Of a stretch of DNA of 59,498 nucleotides, positions 23,390-35,110 are shown piece after piece (the first letter of the stretch is position 1; each line of letters opens with the position of its first letter). The translations under genes were made by a program, and so were the position numbers. The notes beneath the pieces were generated by a model. The model searched no databases. It saw only the letters and a program-made list of their open reading frames with translations, and was not told where the DNA came from. The stretch covers positions 76,501 through 135,998 of the forward strand of contig JAQGDQ010000581.1 in NCBI GenBank assembly GCA_030141605.1. Direction: 5' to 3'. This stretch comes from Tubiluchus corallicola (Eukaryota; Priapulida; Priapulimorpha; Priapulimorphida; Tubiluchidae).

Positions 23390-23695
23390 GTTTAATGAAT
23401 GAAGCTGATATATGAGATGACATAAAAGATAGAGAGATAGTAAAGATAAAATAGTAGACAAAGATAGAGAAAAAAAGAAGAGAAATAAAATAGAAAGGAG
23501 TTCAATTTAATAACTGGCGGACATTACTAGATTAAAGCAATGTACAGTTCCATTCCAGCCATAATGGCCACACAAGCAATTGGATTCAGCAAACGAATTC
23601 TACTGTATAAAGCAAAAAATACGGTCGACTGATGTTCATTCGTGAGGCACGCCATTACGTATCATATCTTACGTTTTTCTTACGTAATTTCTTAC

Positions 23696-23800
23696 CTTTA
23701 TCGTACGTATTTTCTTCCTCTCAAAATGGTCGAGCTGTTCACCTAGCGCTTGTGCAGAACGAGTTGTGTCCACGTTAGCTCTCATCAATTCAGTCTCGGC
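23696..23800 (-). CDS. CIBAR1: FAM92/CIBAR gene, exon 5
   Basis: Acceptor TTACTTCCAG| and donor AAG|GTAAGA bound 105 nt, phase 0 at both ends, 35 codons. The product begins AETELMRANVDTTRSAQALG and ends FERKKIRTIK, matching the FAM92 BAR-domain helix (family pattern AETEL ... TSRHLEE ... FERQK). Too short to show as a stand-alone frame with an ATG. Confidence 0.93.
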
Positions 23801-23849
23801 CTGGAAGTAAAAAACTACATACTAGTTACATAAAGTGTAAACTCTTCTT

Positions 23850-24365
23850 AGTACTTTTAGCGGTCTTATACTTTAAAGCAACTTGTCTGATACATCGCAA
23901 ATCAATGATTCACTTTTTGGTACAAGGGACTTAGTTCCTAATCTCCATACCACGACTGCAATGTACCTAGTAGAAAAACACTAAAACTTATTCGCTAAAT
24001 CATTGGTAAGTCTTTGGTAGTAGTTTCGGTGGTTTTATATGCTCACACTTTGAGCACCTTTTCTGATACATCGCAAATCAATGGTTCACTTTTTGGTACA
24101 AGGCACTTAGTTCCTAATCTCCATACCACGACTGCAATGTACCTAGTAGAAAAACACAAAGACTTCTTCGCTAAATCATTGGTAAGTCTTTGGTAAGCAT
24201 TTCTTAGTAGTTTTGGTGGTTTTGTATGCTTACACTTTAAGCAGCTTTTCTGATACATTGCGAGTCAAAGGTTCACTTTTTGGTACAAGGGAGTTAGTTC
24301 CTAATCTCCATACCATGCCTGCAATGTCACTAGTAGAAAAACACAAAGACTTCTTCGGTAAGTGA
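23850..24365 (-). repeat. About 175-188-bp tandem repeat, three units
   Basis: TGATACAT(C/T)GC recurs at about 23889, 24063 and 24251, with CACTTTTTGGTACAAGG and GTAGAAAAACAC in each unit. It is in FAM92 intron 4, immediately beside exon 5. Confidence 0.9.
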
Positions 24366-24554
24366 CTCATCAAGAAATCACACTAATAAGTTTTTTAAAT
24401 GCAATAAATCTCTAATTCATGCTGAGAAATTTTTTGAATGAACTTTTTATGTATATAAACATTTGGATACATCAGAGATACATTTGGACACTGAATTTTT
24501 GCTTTCCTTTAACATTTGGCTCTTCAACATTAAAACTTATTTCTCCTGCCGTAC

Positions 24555-24662
24555 CTGAGATATTTGGTGCCTGTCACTCGGATGGCGTTCTCGCACTCGC
24601 TCCAGCGCCCTCTTCCTGCTCTGTTCTCTGTCAAATGCAGACAATGTACCTTTAAGGTCATC
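24555..24662 (-). CDS. CIBAR1: FAM92/CIBAR gene, exon 4
   Basis: Acceptor CCGTTCAG| and donor CAG|GTACGG bound 108 nt, phase 0, 36 codons. It encodes DDLKGTLSAFDREQSRKRAL and ends HPSDRHQISQ. The match to FAM92 (DDLKATL ... NPSDRHVISQ) is unmistakable. Confidence 0.95.
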
Positions 24663-25726
24663 CTGAACGGAAAAAAGTCAAATGTACATCGGGGAAACAA
24701 AATTAATCGAACTCATCTACCTTCCTTTAAGCAGCTTGTCGAAAAAATTTTGATTGGTTGGTCACGGTGTGTGATTAGTACCTGAATATAACCATGACTG
24801 CACCTGGTTAGAATATGGATAGGCGACTGACAAGAAAAGTGCTTCTGAGAGTTTTCGTTGTTTATCTCATAGAAGAAAGTGCGAACGTGGTCGAGACTCA
24901 GCTGCTGGTTCAGTATCTCATCTTAGAGAATTATCCTTGAAAATGCATTCACTCTGGCCAGACCATTAATATAATTAACGGGTCCTGTGCTCTATTTGCA
25001 CTCTGCTATCTAAAAAAACAGCTATCTAAAAAAACGAAAAATGTATTCTTAAAATCCTTTTCTTTAAGTGGATCAATTTTGCTTCATTTCTTGAAAGAAT
25101 TATACAGCCAAATTCCCTAATTACCTAGTTACCAAATTCCCTAATTACCAAATTACCAAATTCCCTAATTACCAAATTCCCTAATTACTGCACCATGAGT
25201 AATCTTAGAAAAGTAGAAGTTACCATTCTGGCAAAAATTATGCAGAAAACTGATTATTTTGAACAATTTCAGCTTGAACAATTTTCAAACGTTAACGTCT
25301 TAAAATTTCCGATGTCGACTTAGAAGAATTTTACTTAAATTTTATGCAGCCGAGTTTTCATTTTGCTGAAAGAAATTGTAAAGCTTCAGCTGAAACAAAC
25401 ACAGCCCAGTAACAACATCAACTGCACTTCATCTCATGTTTTCCAAACACCCAATATTTTCAAATGTCCCATTTCATCAGGTGAATAAAAATCAAATTTA
25501 ACTTAAAACAAATTTAACGCTTTCCTTAACAAAAAGAGCTAACCAAACAAAATGCTATGGGAAAAAATACACTAATTTAAATACATTAAAATTTTACACT
25601 AATTTTACTAAATTTCATGGCTTCCTTCCTAAAGAAAACGACCCTCAATGTTATATTTTTCGATATTTTTGTCCCCAAATATTTCGTTCGGTTTTTCTTG
25701 CGAAAGTTTGGAAAATCACAGGCTAA
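24663..25726 (-). other. FAM92 intron 3, part, no element seen
   Basis: AT-rich. A short run of ATTCCCTAATTACCAA repeats sits at about 25110-25190. No frames. Confidence 0.5.
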
Positions 25727-25980
25727 ATGGCTTCCTAGCAATGACTTCCTTGGATACCGCTAGCAATGGCTTCCTTGGATACCGCTAGCAATGGCTTCCT
25801 TGGATACCGCTAGCAATGGCTTCCTTGGATACCACTAGCAACGGCTTCCTTGGATACCACTAGCAATGGCTTCCTTGGATACCGCTAGCAATGGCTTCCT
25901 TGGATACCGCTAGCAATGGCTTCCTTGGATACCGCTCGCAATGGCTTCCTTGGATACCACTAGCAACTTCCTTTGATACC
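25727..25980. repeat. 25-bp tandem repeat, about nine copies
   Basis: Unit GGCTTCCTTGGATACCGCTA plus GCAAT, copies nearly identical, the last truncated. In FAM92 intron 3. Confidence 0.95.
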
Positions 25981-26300
25981 CCATCGTTTCTCTGACGTTG
26001 AATTTGTAAACAACGCTACGCAGTGAAATGTGACGTGATAAACAAACTCAAACGCCGCTGTAACTAAGGATCAAGGAGCTCCTAGCGCCATCTGATGAGT
26101 AAAACGTGCGAAATCAAGTTGCACACTTTCTTTAGAAGCTGCACATTGGCACGTGATTTCCTCTTATATAAATCGCCGAGAAATTACAAGTATCGGAAAA
26201 TCTTAGAGCATTATCTTTCTGTTTTGATGGGAAACTGAAACTTCGTAAAGCACGCTGTATTTGACCTTTAAATGCCCTTACATCGCGGGACAGTTTCGAT

Positions 26301-26541
26301 CAGGGATGAGAATGACAAATTGCAAAAAACTCTGAAACAGGCCGGGGTTTTGGGACCACCTAGGCCCCCAATGTGGTTGAGAGGCAAAGCCCCCTTGGAG
26401 CCAGCAACAAATTGCAATTTTGTGACCATAGAGAGCCTGTAAGCGGACTTAAAATATCAGTTATCTTGTTTCATGCATAATTTAAAATATCCAACTATCA
26501 AGGGTACATGATACCTAATTGTCTCAAAAACGCCTAAGTAC
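26301..26541 (+). repeat. Interspersed repeat starting CAGGGATGAGAATGAC, copy 2
   Basis: Direct copy of 9662-9842 with extra sequence in the middle, ending at CGCCTAAGTAC. It abuts the duplicated segment next to FAM92 exon 3. Confidence 0.7.
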
Positions 26542-26640
26542 AATATGGGACACCTTTAAACGTGCTAACACGATCAAGCCTACAAAGAGGATCACGGATA
26601 CCTTGATTGCTTCGACATTGTCCACGCATAAGATTCGTTG
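26541..26640 (-). repeat. Diverged duplication of the FAM92 exon 3 end and donor
   Basis: Aligns with about 26645-26745. Both contain ACAATATGGGACACCTTTAAAC and ATACCTTGATTG, the latter being the complement of the exon 3 end and its GTAT donor. In exon phase this copy reads LCVDNVEAIK before a donor-like GTATCC. No complete acceptor-bounded exon is visible here. Confidence 0.6.
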
Positions 26641-26714
26641 CGTACAATATGGGACACCTTTAAACATTCTAAAAGTGCTAACGTGATCATGCCTATAAAG
26701 AAGACTACTCATAC

Positions 26715-26783
26715 CTTGATTGATTTGACACTTGTTCCAAATGCTGAAAAGGGTTGTAGAACTCGCGCTTCTAACCGATCAAC
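26715..26783 (-). CDS. CIBAR1: FAM92/CIBAR gene, exon 3
   Basis: Acceptor AATTTGTAG| and donor AAG|GTATGA bound 69 nt, phase 0, 23 codons. It begins VDRLEARVLQPFSAFGTSVK, aligning with the BAR segment VERLEAKVVEPLKTYG of the family. It joins exon 2 (ending DYRQAE) and exon 4 (starting DDLK) in frame. Confidence 0.95.
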
Positions 26784-26959
26784 CTACAAATTGTGCAAAA
26801 GTTACCTTTGTTAGACCATCAGTGTTTTTTTTTAAAAGAATTGTTTGGCAAAAGTGATTCTACAATGCACAGAGTACTTTCACTTTCATTACAAATCAAA
26901 ATATATTAACACCATCTTTCAGTGACCGGTAAATACGGCGGTAATAAAATCACAACGGG

Positions 26960-27480
26960 AAAAAGTCACAGAAAAAAGCCACAATTTTGGCTATTTTGAC
27001 TAGAAAAGTTACAGGAAAAAGCCACAATTTTGGCTAGAAAAGTTACAGGAAAAAAGTTATAATTTTGGCTATTTTGGCTAGAAACGTTACAGGAAAAAAG
27101 TTACAATTTTGGCTAGGAAATAAAGTCACAGGAAAAGGGTCAGAATTCCATCTAGGAAAAAGTCACAATTTTGACTATTTTGGCTAGAAAAGTTACAGGA
27201 AAAGTCACAATTTTGACTATTCTGGCTAGAAAAGTTACAGGAAAAAAGTCACAATTTTGACTATTCTGGCTAGAAAAGTTACAGGAAAAAAGTCACAATT
27301 TTGACTATTCTGGCTAGAAAAGTTACAGGAAAAGTCACAATTTTGACTATTTTGGCTAGAAAAGTTACAGGAAAAAAGTCACAATTTTGACTATTTTGGC
27401 TGGAAAAGTTACAGGAAAAGTCACAATTTTTACTATTTTGGCTAGAAAAGTTACAGGAAAAAAGTCACAATTTTGACAAA
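26960..27480. repeat. About 40-45-bp tandem repeat array
   Basis: Roughly a dozen units built on GGCTAGAAAAGTTACAGGAA plus AAAGTCACAATTTTGACTAT, with length variation. In FAM92 intron 2. Confidence 0.93.
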
Positions 27481-27572
27481 AAGATGTCATTTTAATTAAA
27501 TATTCCAGTGATTTGTAAACAACAAACAAATGTTTAGGATGCTAGTTTTGTCACTCTGCCTACAACCGTTAC

Positions 27573-27813
27573 CTCAGCTTGTCTATAATCCTGAATGGCT
27601 CGCAGACAATCAGCAAACTGCAGCAAACCGGCGTGCGTTGTCTGATTGTACCGCTCGAAGTCGACGTAGCTGACCAGATTCAGAGCAATGGCGTCTCCCT
27701 TATCCCGTATCCTTGCAGTTTTGCGCACGTACGCACCGATCAGCTGGCACAGTTCGCCGAGGCTTTTCTCCACGTGAGAAATCCGATCCTGGATGAACTT
27801 AGATTGATTCTCA
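27573..27813 (-). CDS. CIBAR1: FAM92/CIBAR gene, exon 2 (start of BAR domain)
   Basis: Acceptor TTTTATAG| at 27814 and donor GAG|GTAACG at 27573/27572, 241 nt. The split first codon joins exon 1 (AA|T). It encodes ENQSKFIQDRISHVEKSLGE, then [20 protein letters not shown], and ends AIQDYRQAE. The family has [27 protein letters not shown] ... LQDYRQAEVE. FAM92/CIBAR proteins are BAR-domain proteins that bind Chibby at the ciliary base and are implicated in ciliogenesis and membrane curvature. Confidence 0.97.
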
Positions 27814-28461
27814 CTATAAAACACAAGAAAATCTCTTAATGGTAAAAGCAAAACTAGACGATTTACTGAAAACTTGGCTGTCTAATACATAACGGTCATA
27901 CATCTTATGAAGAATTTCTGATGGTAATTGCTAAGACATCAGAATGCAGGTAGAATTCAAGTAGAATACAGGTGAGCTTTATTTATATAAATCATTAATA
28001 ACACTACACATAGCTCTCTCAGTTTAAGTCACATGCTCACTCAATGATCTCTGAAAGCCAACTGCCCAGGTAAGTTTTTCCATGAAGCAAGGAAGCCAGC
28101 AATTCAGTGAAGGTAAATGTTATGCATACTAGTCCAAGGATGAAAGTTTAGACTGTATATAAAGAAATAGACTTATTTTATAGCTGAAATTTCTTGTGTG
28201 GGATTTTTAATGTTTTAACAAGAGAATGTAATAATATGACTAATGATCATAATTATGAATTAATAAAAAATAAAATCAAGAAATCGTGAGCATCACGACA
28301 CATCTTGCAACAACAATAATGACATTAAATCAAATTTTCATACTATAAACAGAAAAAATGTACGAGTTAAATTTTTGAAAAATGTTTGCTTCGATTGTTT
28401 GTAAAGAGATCTTTTTTTCAATGCACGACTCCAACAAAATTACATAGGTCTCATATTGACA
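27814..28461 (-). other. FAM92 intron 1, part, no element seen
   Basis: AT-rich intron next to exon 2, no frame or repeat recognised. Confidence 0.5.
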
Positions 28462-29612
28462 GGTATTTCATTTCACATCAACACTTACCACCAAACAAGG
28501 CAGTTATGGCTTCATTTCACATCAACACTTACCACCAAACAAGGCAGTTATGGCTTCATTTCCCATCAGCACTTACCACCAAACAAGGCAGTTATGGCTT
28601 CGTTTCACATCAACACTTACCACCAAACAAGGCAGTTATGGCTTCGTTTCACATCAGCACTTATCACCAAACAAGGCAGTTATGGCTTCATTTCACATCA
28701 GCACTTACCACCAAACAAGGCAGTTATGGCTTCATTTCACATCAGCACTTACCACCAAACAAGGCAGTTATGGCTTCATTTCACATCAGCACTTACCACC
28801 AAACAAGACAGTTATGGCTTCATTTCACATCAGCACTTATCACCAAACAAGGCAGTTATGGCTTCATTTCACATCAGCACTTACCACCAAACAAGGCAGT
28901 TATGGCTTCATTTCACATCAGCACTTATCACCAAACGAGGCAGTTATGGCTTCATTTCACATCAGCACTTATCACCAAACGAGGCAGTTATGGCTTCATT
29001 TCACATCAGCACTTACCACCAAACAAGGCAGTTATGGCTTCATTTCACATCAGCACTTACCACCAAACAAGGCAGTTATGGCTTCATTTCACATCAGCAC
29101 TTACCACCAAACAAGGCAGTTATGGCTTCATTTCACATCAGCACTTACCACCAAACAAGGCAGTTATGGCTTCATTTCACATCAGCACTTACCACCAAAC
29201 AAGGCAGTTATGGCTTCATTTCACATCAGCACTTACCACCAAACAAGGCAGTTATGGCTTCATTTCACATCAACACTTACCACCAAACAAGGCAGTTATG
29301 GCTTCATTTCACATCAGCACTTACCACCAAACAAGGCAGTTATGGCTTCATTTCACATCAACAACTTACCACCAAACAAGGCAGTTATGGCTTCATTTCA
29401 CATCAGCACTTACCACCAAACAACGCAGTTATGGCTTCATTTCACATCAGCACTTACCACCAAACAAGGCAGTTATGGCTTCATTTCACATCAACACTTA
29501 CCACCAAACAAGCTAGTTATGGCTTCATTTCACATCAGCACTTACCACCAAACAAGGCAGTTATGGCTTCATTTCACATCAACACTTACCACCAAACAAG
29601 CTAGTTATGCTG
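28462..29612. repeat. 44-bp satellite array, about 26 copies
   Basis: Unit TTCATTTCACATCAGCACTT + ACCACCAAACAAGGCAGTTA + TGGC, nearly identical across the array. The unit has no stop in any plus-strand frame and 44 is not a multiple of three, so three overlapping artificial frames of about 360-380 codons appear. They are not genes. On the FAM92 sense strand every unit contains GGTGGTAAGTGC, a good splice-donor match. It lies wholly in FAM92 intron 1. Confidence 0.97.
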
Positions 29613-30195
29613 CTGGAAAGAGCAACTAAATACTAGTTAGTGTAATTTACACACCTGGAAACTTTTGCATCTGGCCTTCCTCACAAAATTTGCGAACGTT
29701 AATTTATCTTCTGTTCGAATAAACATTTTTGCATTATTATATTTCATTTTAGTAATACTTTACAGTTTATTTTGTGCTTGAGAACGGATTATTTGCTTTT
29801 ACATTATTTCTTATAGGAATAAATCATTCTGTTTTCAACCAAATCGGTTTTCAAACACTTTTTAAGGTGAATTATGGTCGAAAACACAGGTAATACTGTA
29901 TATTACTAACAAGAATTGATACATTGCAGCCAAGAAATATATTAGTAAAAATGATTTTAGACATATATGCCTAAGTCTATATATATATGCACAATTAATA
30001 AAATTGGGTATTTGAAAACACTGAGATAAAAGTAAACTTCTAGATTTTTGCAAATTGGAACAAAACTTGTTTAAATTCGATAATTTTTTTCTGATTCGAC
30101 TGGAAAAGTCTTTTGAGACATTTACAATACTTACGTGCTTTACTTCTTCTTCTTTCTCATTTTCTTTCTCTCCTTTTGCGACTTTTTCCCAATTT
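29613..30195 (-). other. FAM92 intron 1, part, no element seen
   Basis: AT-rich sequence between two repeat arrays, no frame of interest. Confidence 0.5.
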
Positions 30196-30266
30196 TCCAG
30201 CTATTATTATTATTATTATTATTATCATTTGTCTTCATCATCATCATAACTATTATTGATATTCTG

Positions 30267-30351
<85 letters not shown>

Positions 30352-30380
30352 TAATAGTAATAATTTCTTATTATTGTTAT
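30196..30380. repeat. (TTA)n / (TAA)n microsatellite
   Basis: A short (TTA)n run (about 30200-30226) and a long (AAT)n run (about 30268-30350). They are complementary to each other, so the region could form an imperfect hairpin. Confidence 0.95.
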
Positions 30381-30594
30381 AATTACCATTACTAATCTGG
30401 CAATAAAAACTGGACTCTTCCCAGAATAAGAATCTCTGGTTTAATTTTTTATAAACAAACTCTTGACTTCCATGCTAAAATACTCACAATAGCAAACAGT
30501 GACAAGCAAATAGGGACAACACAAGAGAGGTTATCTTTGCAAACACATATTACATATATATCACTAGTAAGTCAAAAAGCTAACTATTACTCAC

Positions 30595-30653
30595 TTAGTA
30601 GCTGTTCTCACTGGCGTATTTCCAAAAGACAACTTCCTAGCAGTAATAGACAT
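30595..30653 (-). CDS. CIBAR1: FAM92/CIBAR gene, exon 1 (start codon)
   Basis: ATG at 30653-30651 opens MSITARKLSFGNTPVRTAT plus two bases (AA), then the donor GTGAGT. With exon 2 this gives ...TATNENQSK, and vertebrate FAM92 starts with a similar short basic, Thr/Arg-rich leader before ENRNAQTKQ. The eight exons total 957 nt including the stop (318 aa, against about 290 in human). This exon is too short to be seen as an isolated frame. Upstream 5'-UTR exons may exist. Confidence 0.88.
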
Positions 30654-31569
30654 TGTAGATGATCACACGCTAATCAGAGACACAGCAGAGAGAAGGTCTG
30701 TTTACTGCACAACCTACTGAAAGCAAATAAAATGAAAAATTGCTTGAGGTTCGTTACTGTGCTAAAATCAAAAAGCATAAATGCATAGCAAAATCGTCCA
30801 TAAGTCGGCAATTAAGCTTTTCTAGTTATTCACATATCCCGAATGTCCATTTCGTAAGGATCATTTTGATACCAAACTCATCGCTCTATGTTATGTCTAA
30901 GCTGAGATAATCCATGTTGAAGTTGAGGTGCAGGCTGCACACTGAAAAACATAATCTTGAAATCTTAAAGTCAGCCATTGTTTTTACCACGTCTCTGCAA
31001 AGCACTTAGCAATCGTACGAAAGTGGAGCTGCTATAGATTTTACAAGAGCAAATTGAAGTTACGTTAAATCCAGTAGATGGCTCTTCCTGATGAAGATCT
31101 GGGCTTGGCAACGGAAAAAACCTGAAGCAAAATGACTACTATCACGAGCTTGAATATAGGAGCTTTTTACAATTGCAGTACTAGTTTCTTGACAGAAAAG
31201 TGGGTAAGGAGTTATAAAATTAGATTTTTAGAATTTTTTCGACACTTTCTTGATAATTAAATGCTAGAATACAAACATCCAATATATTTAGCATTTGTTT
31301 TCATAAAAAATAAAAAATCGACATTTGACCAAATTTTTGGTGCTTTCTACTTTGAAGCATCTTAACGTAGTTTTAACTATGCCGACTTACGGACGGTTTT
31401 GGTTTTCAAACTCACATATGTCAGTTTGAGGGTGAATTACAACCTATACAGCTCCCCAAGAAGCAAAGTTGCTCCCAGTTGAAATCTTATGCAGAAGTCA
31501 TTCTAAAGTCACACGTAACTTGTAAGACTAATAAGCAAACTAACAAGTTTTTTCTTTTCTTTTTTCTCT

Positions 31570-32074
31570 TCATCTCCTAAGTAATTGTTGCTCTTTCTCA
31601 TACTTACTTTTTCTCATAAATTTTTCTATATTACACTTTTTTGATACTTATTTTTTCTTTCCATACTCTCAGTTTTTAACTTTACTCACTAACCTTGGTC
31701 AAATTCCCCTGGTAATAAGACCCCATTTGAAACTACTACATATAATAATCCTAATTACTGAATAATTGTATTGTTTTGTTTAGATTTAGGTATCTAACTT
31801 TATTATTTTTTGTTTTCAGTTCTTTTTGGATAATTTGTATCATTTATACTGTTTTCATTAATATTTTTTTCTTATTTGTTTTTGTTATGTGCAGCATCAA
31901 CGTTAATTTTTAATATACTAATCTATTTATAAGAAAGGGCAGGAGACTAGATGACCCTATGGTCCTTCCCTGCCCTGCTCCACGATTATAATTACTTAAT
32001 ATTTAAAAAACTTTTGATGTTAAACTAATTGGAGAAAATAAATGTTCTATGTCTATGTCTATGTAAAGGGATTC
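31570..32074 (+). mobile_element. LINE-tail-like repeat, copy B, uninterrupted
   Basis: Same repeat as 18504-19514 but without the MITE. The empty site reads AATATACTAATCTATTT, with a single TA at 31919-31920. It ends in TCTATGTCTATGTCTATG, a short simple-repeat 3' end. No RT frame. Confidence 0.85.
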
Positions 32075-32496
32075 AATGTTTGTAGACATATTAGCAGAAA
32101 CTTAAAAGATGCAAAACATGAAACTAATCGTTGTTCTTCGTGCATAAAAGTTTGGTAATAAGGATGGTAGCTCTTCTGCTACTTCAAAGCGTCGGAAAGA
32201 TTTTAAAAAACTGAAAACTTGATGTTATTTCCAATAATCGTCAATTAATTATGAGACTTTTCCAGAAAATCTTTACAGTCCACCTAGTGACACTTTCGTG
32301 TATCAAGAAAGCCAGGCTCCAAAATTCAGTATAATAAATAAATCGAATATTCAGTAAAATCAGACATTTGTAAAATCCTTATTTAGAACCACTGTTTAAA
32401 ACAATGGAAACTCAAATATCACCCAACAGACATTTGACAATTAATTATACACAAACTAACACATTAGGTGCTTCCATTCTCTAATATCTGTTGCTT

Positions 32497-33232
32497 ACTC
32501 TCACTCTGCTGCTGCTTACTCTCACTTACTCTGCTGTTGCTTACTCTCACTTACTCTGCTGCTGCTTACTCTCACTTACTCTGCTGTTGCTTACTCTCAC
32601 TTACTCTGCTGTTGCTTACTCTCACTTACTCGGCTGCTGCTTACTCTCACTTACTCGGCTGCTGCTTACTCTCACTTACTCTGCTGTTGCTTACTCTCAC
32701 TTACTCTGCTGTTGCTTACTCTCACTTACTCGGCTGCTGCTTACTCTCACTTACTCGGCTGCTGCTTACTCTCACTTACTCTGCTGTTGCTTACTCTCAC
32801 TTACTCTGCTGCTGCTTACTCTCACTTACTCTGCTGTTGCTTACTCTCACTTACTCTGCTGCTGCTTACTCTCACTTACTCTGCTGTTGCTTACTCTCAC
32901 TTACTCTGCTGTGTTTTTTGCTGTTGCTTACTCTCACTTACTCTGCTGCTGCTTACTCTCACTTACTCGGCTGTTGCTTACTCTCACTTACTCTGCTGTT
33001 GCTTGCTGTTGCTTACTCTCACTTACTCTGCTGCTGCTTACTCTCACTTACTCTGCTGTTGCTTACTCTCACTTACTCTGCTGCTGCTTACTCTCACTTA
33101 CTCTGCTGTTGCTTACTCTCACTTACTCTGCTGCTGCTTACTCTCACTTACTCGGCTGTTGCTTACTCTCACTTACTCTGCTGCTGCTTACTCTCACTTA
33201 CTCGGCTGTTGCTTACTCTCACTTACTCTGCT
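32497..33232. repeat. 25-bp satellite array, about 29 copies
   Basis: Unit TTACTCTGCTGCTGCTTACT + CTCAC, with T/C and T/G variants. No stop in any plus-strand frame, giving three artificial 200-260-codon frames rich in Leu. On the minus strand each unit holds CAGAGTAAGTGAGAG, containing the donor hexamer GTAAGT. Confidence 0.97.
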
Positions 33233-33329
33233 GCAGCTGCTGCTTAATTCTGGTTTGAAAATGGCAGATACTTATTCTACCATTAAAAATGGGCAGGTAA
33301 TAACTCAGTAGAGTGTGATAGGCTACAAG

Positions 33330-35110
33330 GTTTATGTGGATATATTGCAAGACTTTATGCCGGAAAGGCATGTGCTCAGCACAAGAATATGTAAATTCTG
33401 ACTTAATGAAAAAAGAAAGGGTAAGACCCTTAAAAAGAGAAGATGGTAGTATTGTCACTACTGATCAAGAACAGGGTAATGAATCACAGAATTTTTTCAC
33501 ATCTGTCTATACAAACGAAGATACAAGCCAAATTTCTCAACTACTACCAGTAACTAGATGTGCGTAGCATCAGTTAATTTTTTTAGAAGTTAGTACAAAA
33601 ATTACAAAGTTGAGGGCCGACAAATCTATGGGGCCTGATGGAATTCATGCAAGTATAATTAAGAACAACGAAGATGTCCTTATAAGACCAATGCTACAGA
33701 TAATGAACCAAACTTTATCCAGTGGTATATTACCACCGAGTCGGAAAATGGCCAGAATTTCTGCTATCCATTAAAAAGTTGAAAGCGAATTAGCAAAAAA
33801 TTACAGACCTATCAGTCTGACATCAGTTGTTTGTAAATTGCTAGAAGGAATATTAAGGGATGAAATCTACAACTTCATTACTAAACATAATCTCATTTGT
33901 GATAGTCAACACGGCTTCAGAACTGGCAGATCTTGTACTACCAATTTATTAGTTTCTCTTGAAGAATGGATGGATTTACTTGAGAACAAAGGCGAAGTTG
34001 ATGTTATCTATTATGACTTTTTAAAAGCATTTGATTGAGTATCCCATCTGAGACTTCTTCAAAAGCTTGAAGCATACGGAATTTGTGGTCACCTGCTAAC
34101 ATGGATTAATATTTTTCTCTGTGGGAGAAGGCAATGTGCAGTAGTTAATGGGCAAGAATCAGAATGGTCAAATGTGACCAGTGGAATACCACAAGGAAGT
34201 GTGCTTAGACCTATTTTATTCTAAGGAATTTAACACCGAAAAATGTAAGCTACTGACTGTTGGAAGGCATGGTACTGCAGATCGTACATATAAATGGCAC
34301 ATGGACAAGGTTCTAAAGAAATAATAAGCGTCACAGAAGAAAATGATCTGGGTATCACCATCGGCAGTATGCTTAATGTTCAAACACATATAAACAACGT
34401 TGTCAATAAAGCACATAGAAGTCTGACATTGATCAAACTTAGTTTCACTTACCTTGACGGATCTATGGTGACAAAGCTATATAAAACAATGGTTCGTCCT
34501 ATTTTGGATTATGGTGATGTGACTTGGAGCCCAAATCGTCAAGACATGATAAGGAAAATTGAAAGTATACAACGTCGAGCTACTAGACTTGTACCTGACA
34601 TTTCTCATTTACCATATGTTGCAAGACTTAGGATTCTGAGCCTTACAACTCTAAAGTACAGATGCAAAAGACAAGATTTAATCCAAACGTTTCGTATTCT
34701 TAAAGGTATAGAACCGATTAACAGTGAAATATTTTTCCATCGACAGACATATCATGGTACCAGAGGTCACTCCTACAAAATCTAGAAGAGAACAGTTCCC
34801 CAAAGGTGGAGTAGAAGAAGATTCACATTTGCAAGGCGAGTAATTAATGAGTGGAAAACGTTGCCTGGCCATGTACTTCAACTTCAAGCCTCCAATCCTG
34901 CCCAGTTTAAGTCTCGTCTCGATAGATATTGAAAAAAACAATGCTGAAAAATATATAGACCCCAGGTTGCCATAATGACAACAAGAAACTGCGCTACGCT
35001 TCATGATCGCAGTGTGGCCACCTATTATGTTCATTTTTTTTATATAGATAAAGTAAACAAGGAAGAGTGGAGCAGTCCATAAGCTATTTATGCTTAACCT
35101 CTATCCTTCA
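33330..35110 (+). pseudogene. Decayed non-LTR retrotransposon (CR1/L2/Jockey-like RT)
   Basis: Frames read a LINE reverse transcriptase in order: KSMGPDGIHASIIK (about 33630), NYRPISLTSVVCKLLE, QHGFRTGRSC (33907), DFLKAFD followed by a stop at 34036, SGIPQGSVL (34180), then after a break at about 34222 the RT-protein C-terminal region (34294-34782, with LDYGDVTWSPNR). The YADD-type active-site block is deleted, several stops and frameshifts are present, and the 3' tail matches 12050-12560. The element is dead. Confidence 0.88.

Noticed and set aside
28386-29629. Three overlapping 359-382-codon plus-strand frames
   Set aside because: They come from a 44-bp satellite whose unit lacks stops in all three frames. 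The predicted repeats are identical up to phase, and there is no coding context.
12958-33232. CRISPR-like arrays
   Set aside because: The tandem arrays have no unique spacers between repeats, the genome is animal, and there are no cas genes.
32468-33311. Leu/Ser/Cys-rich 200-260-codon frames resembling membrane proteins
   Set aside because: A 25-bp satellite without stops in any plus-strand frame. The apparent hydrophobicity is a by-product of the unit.
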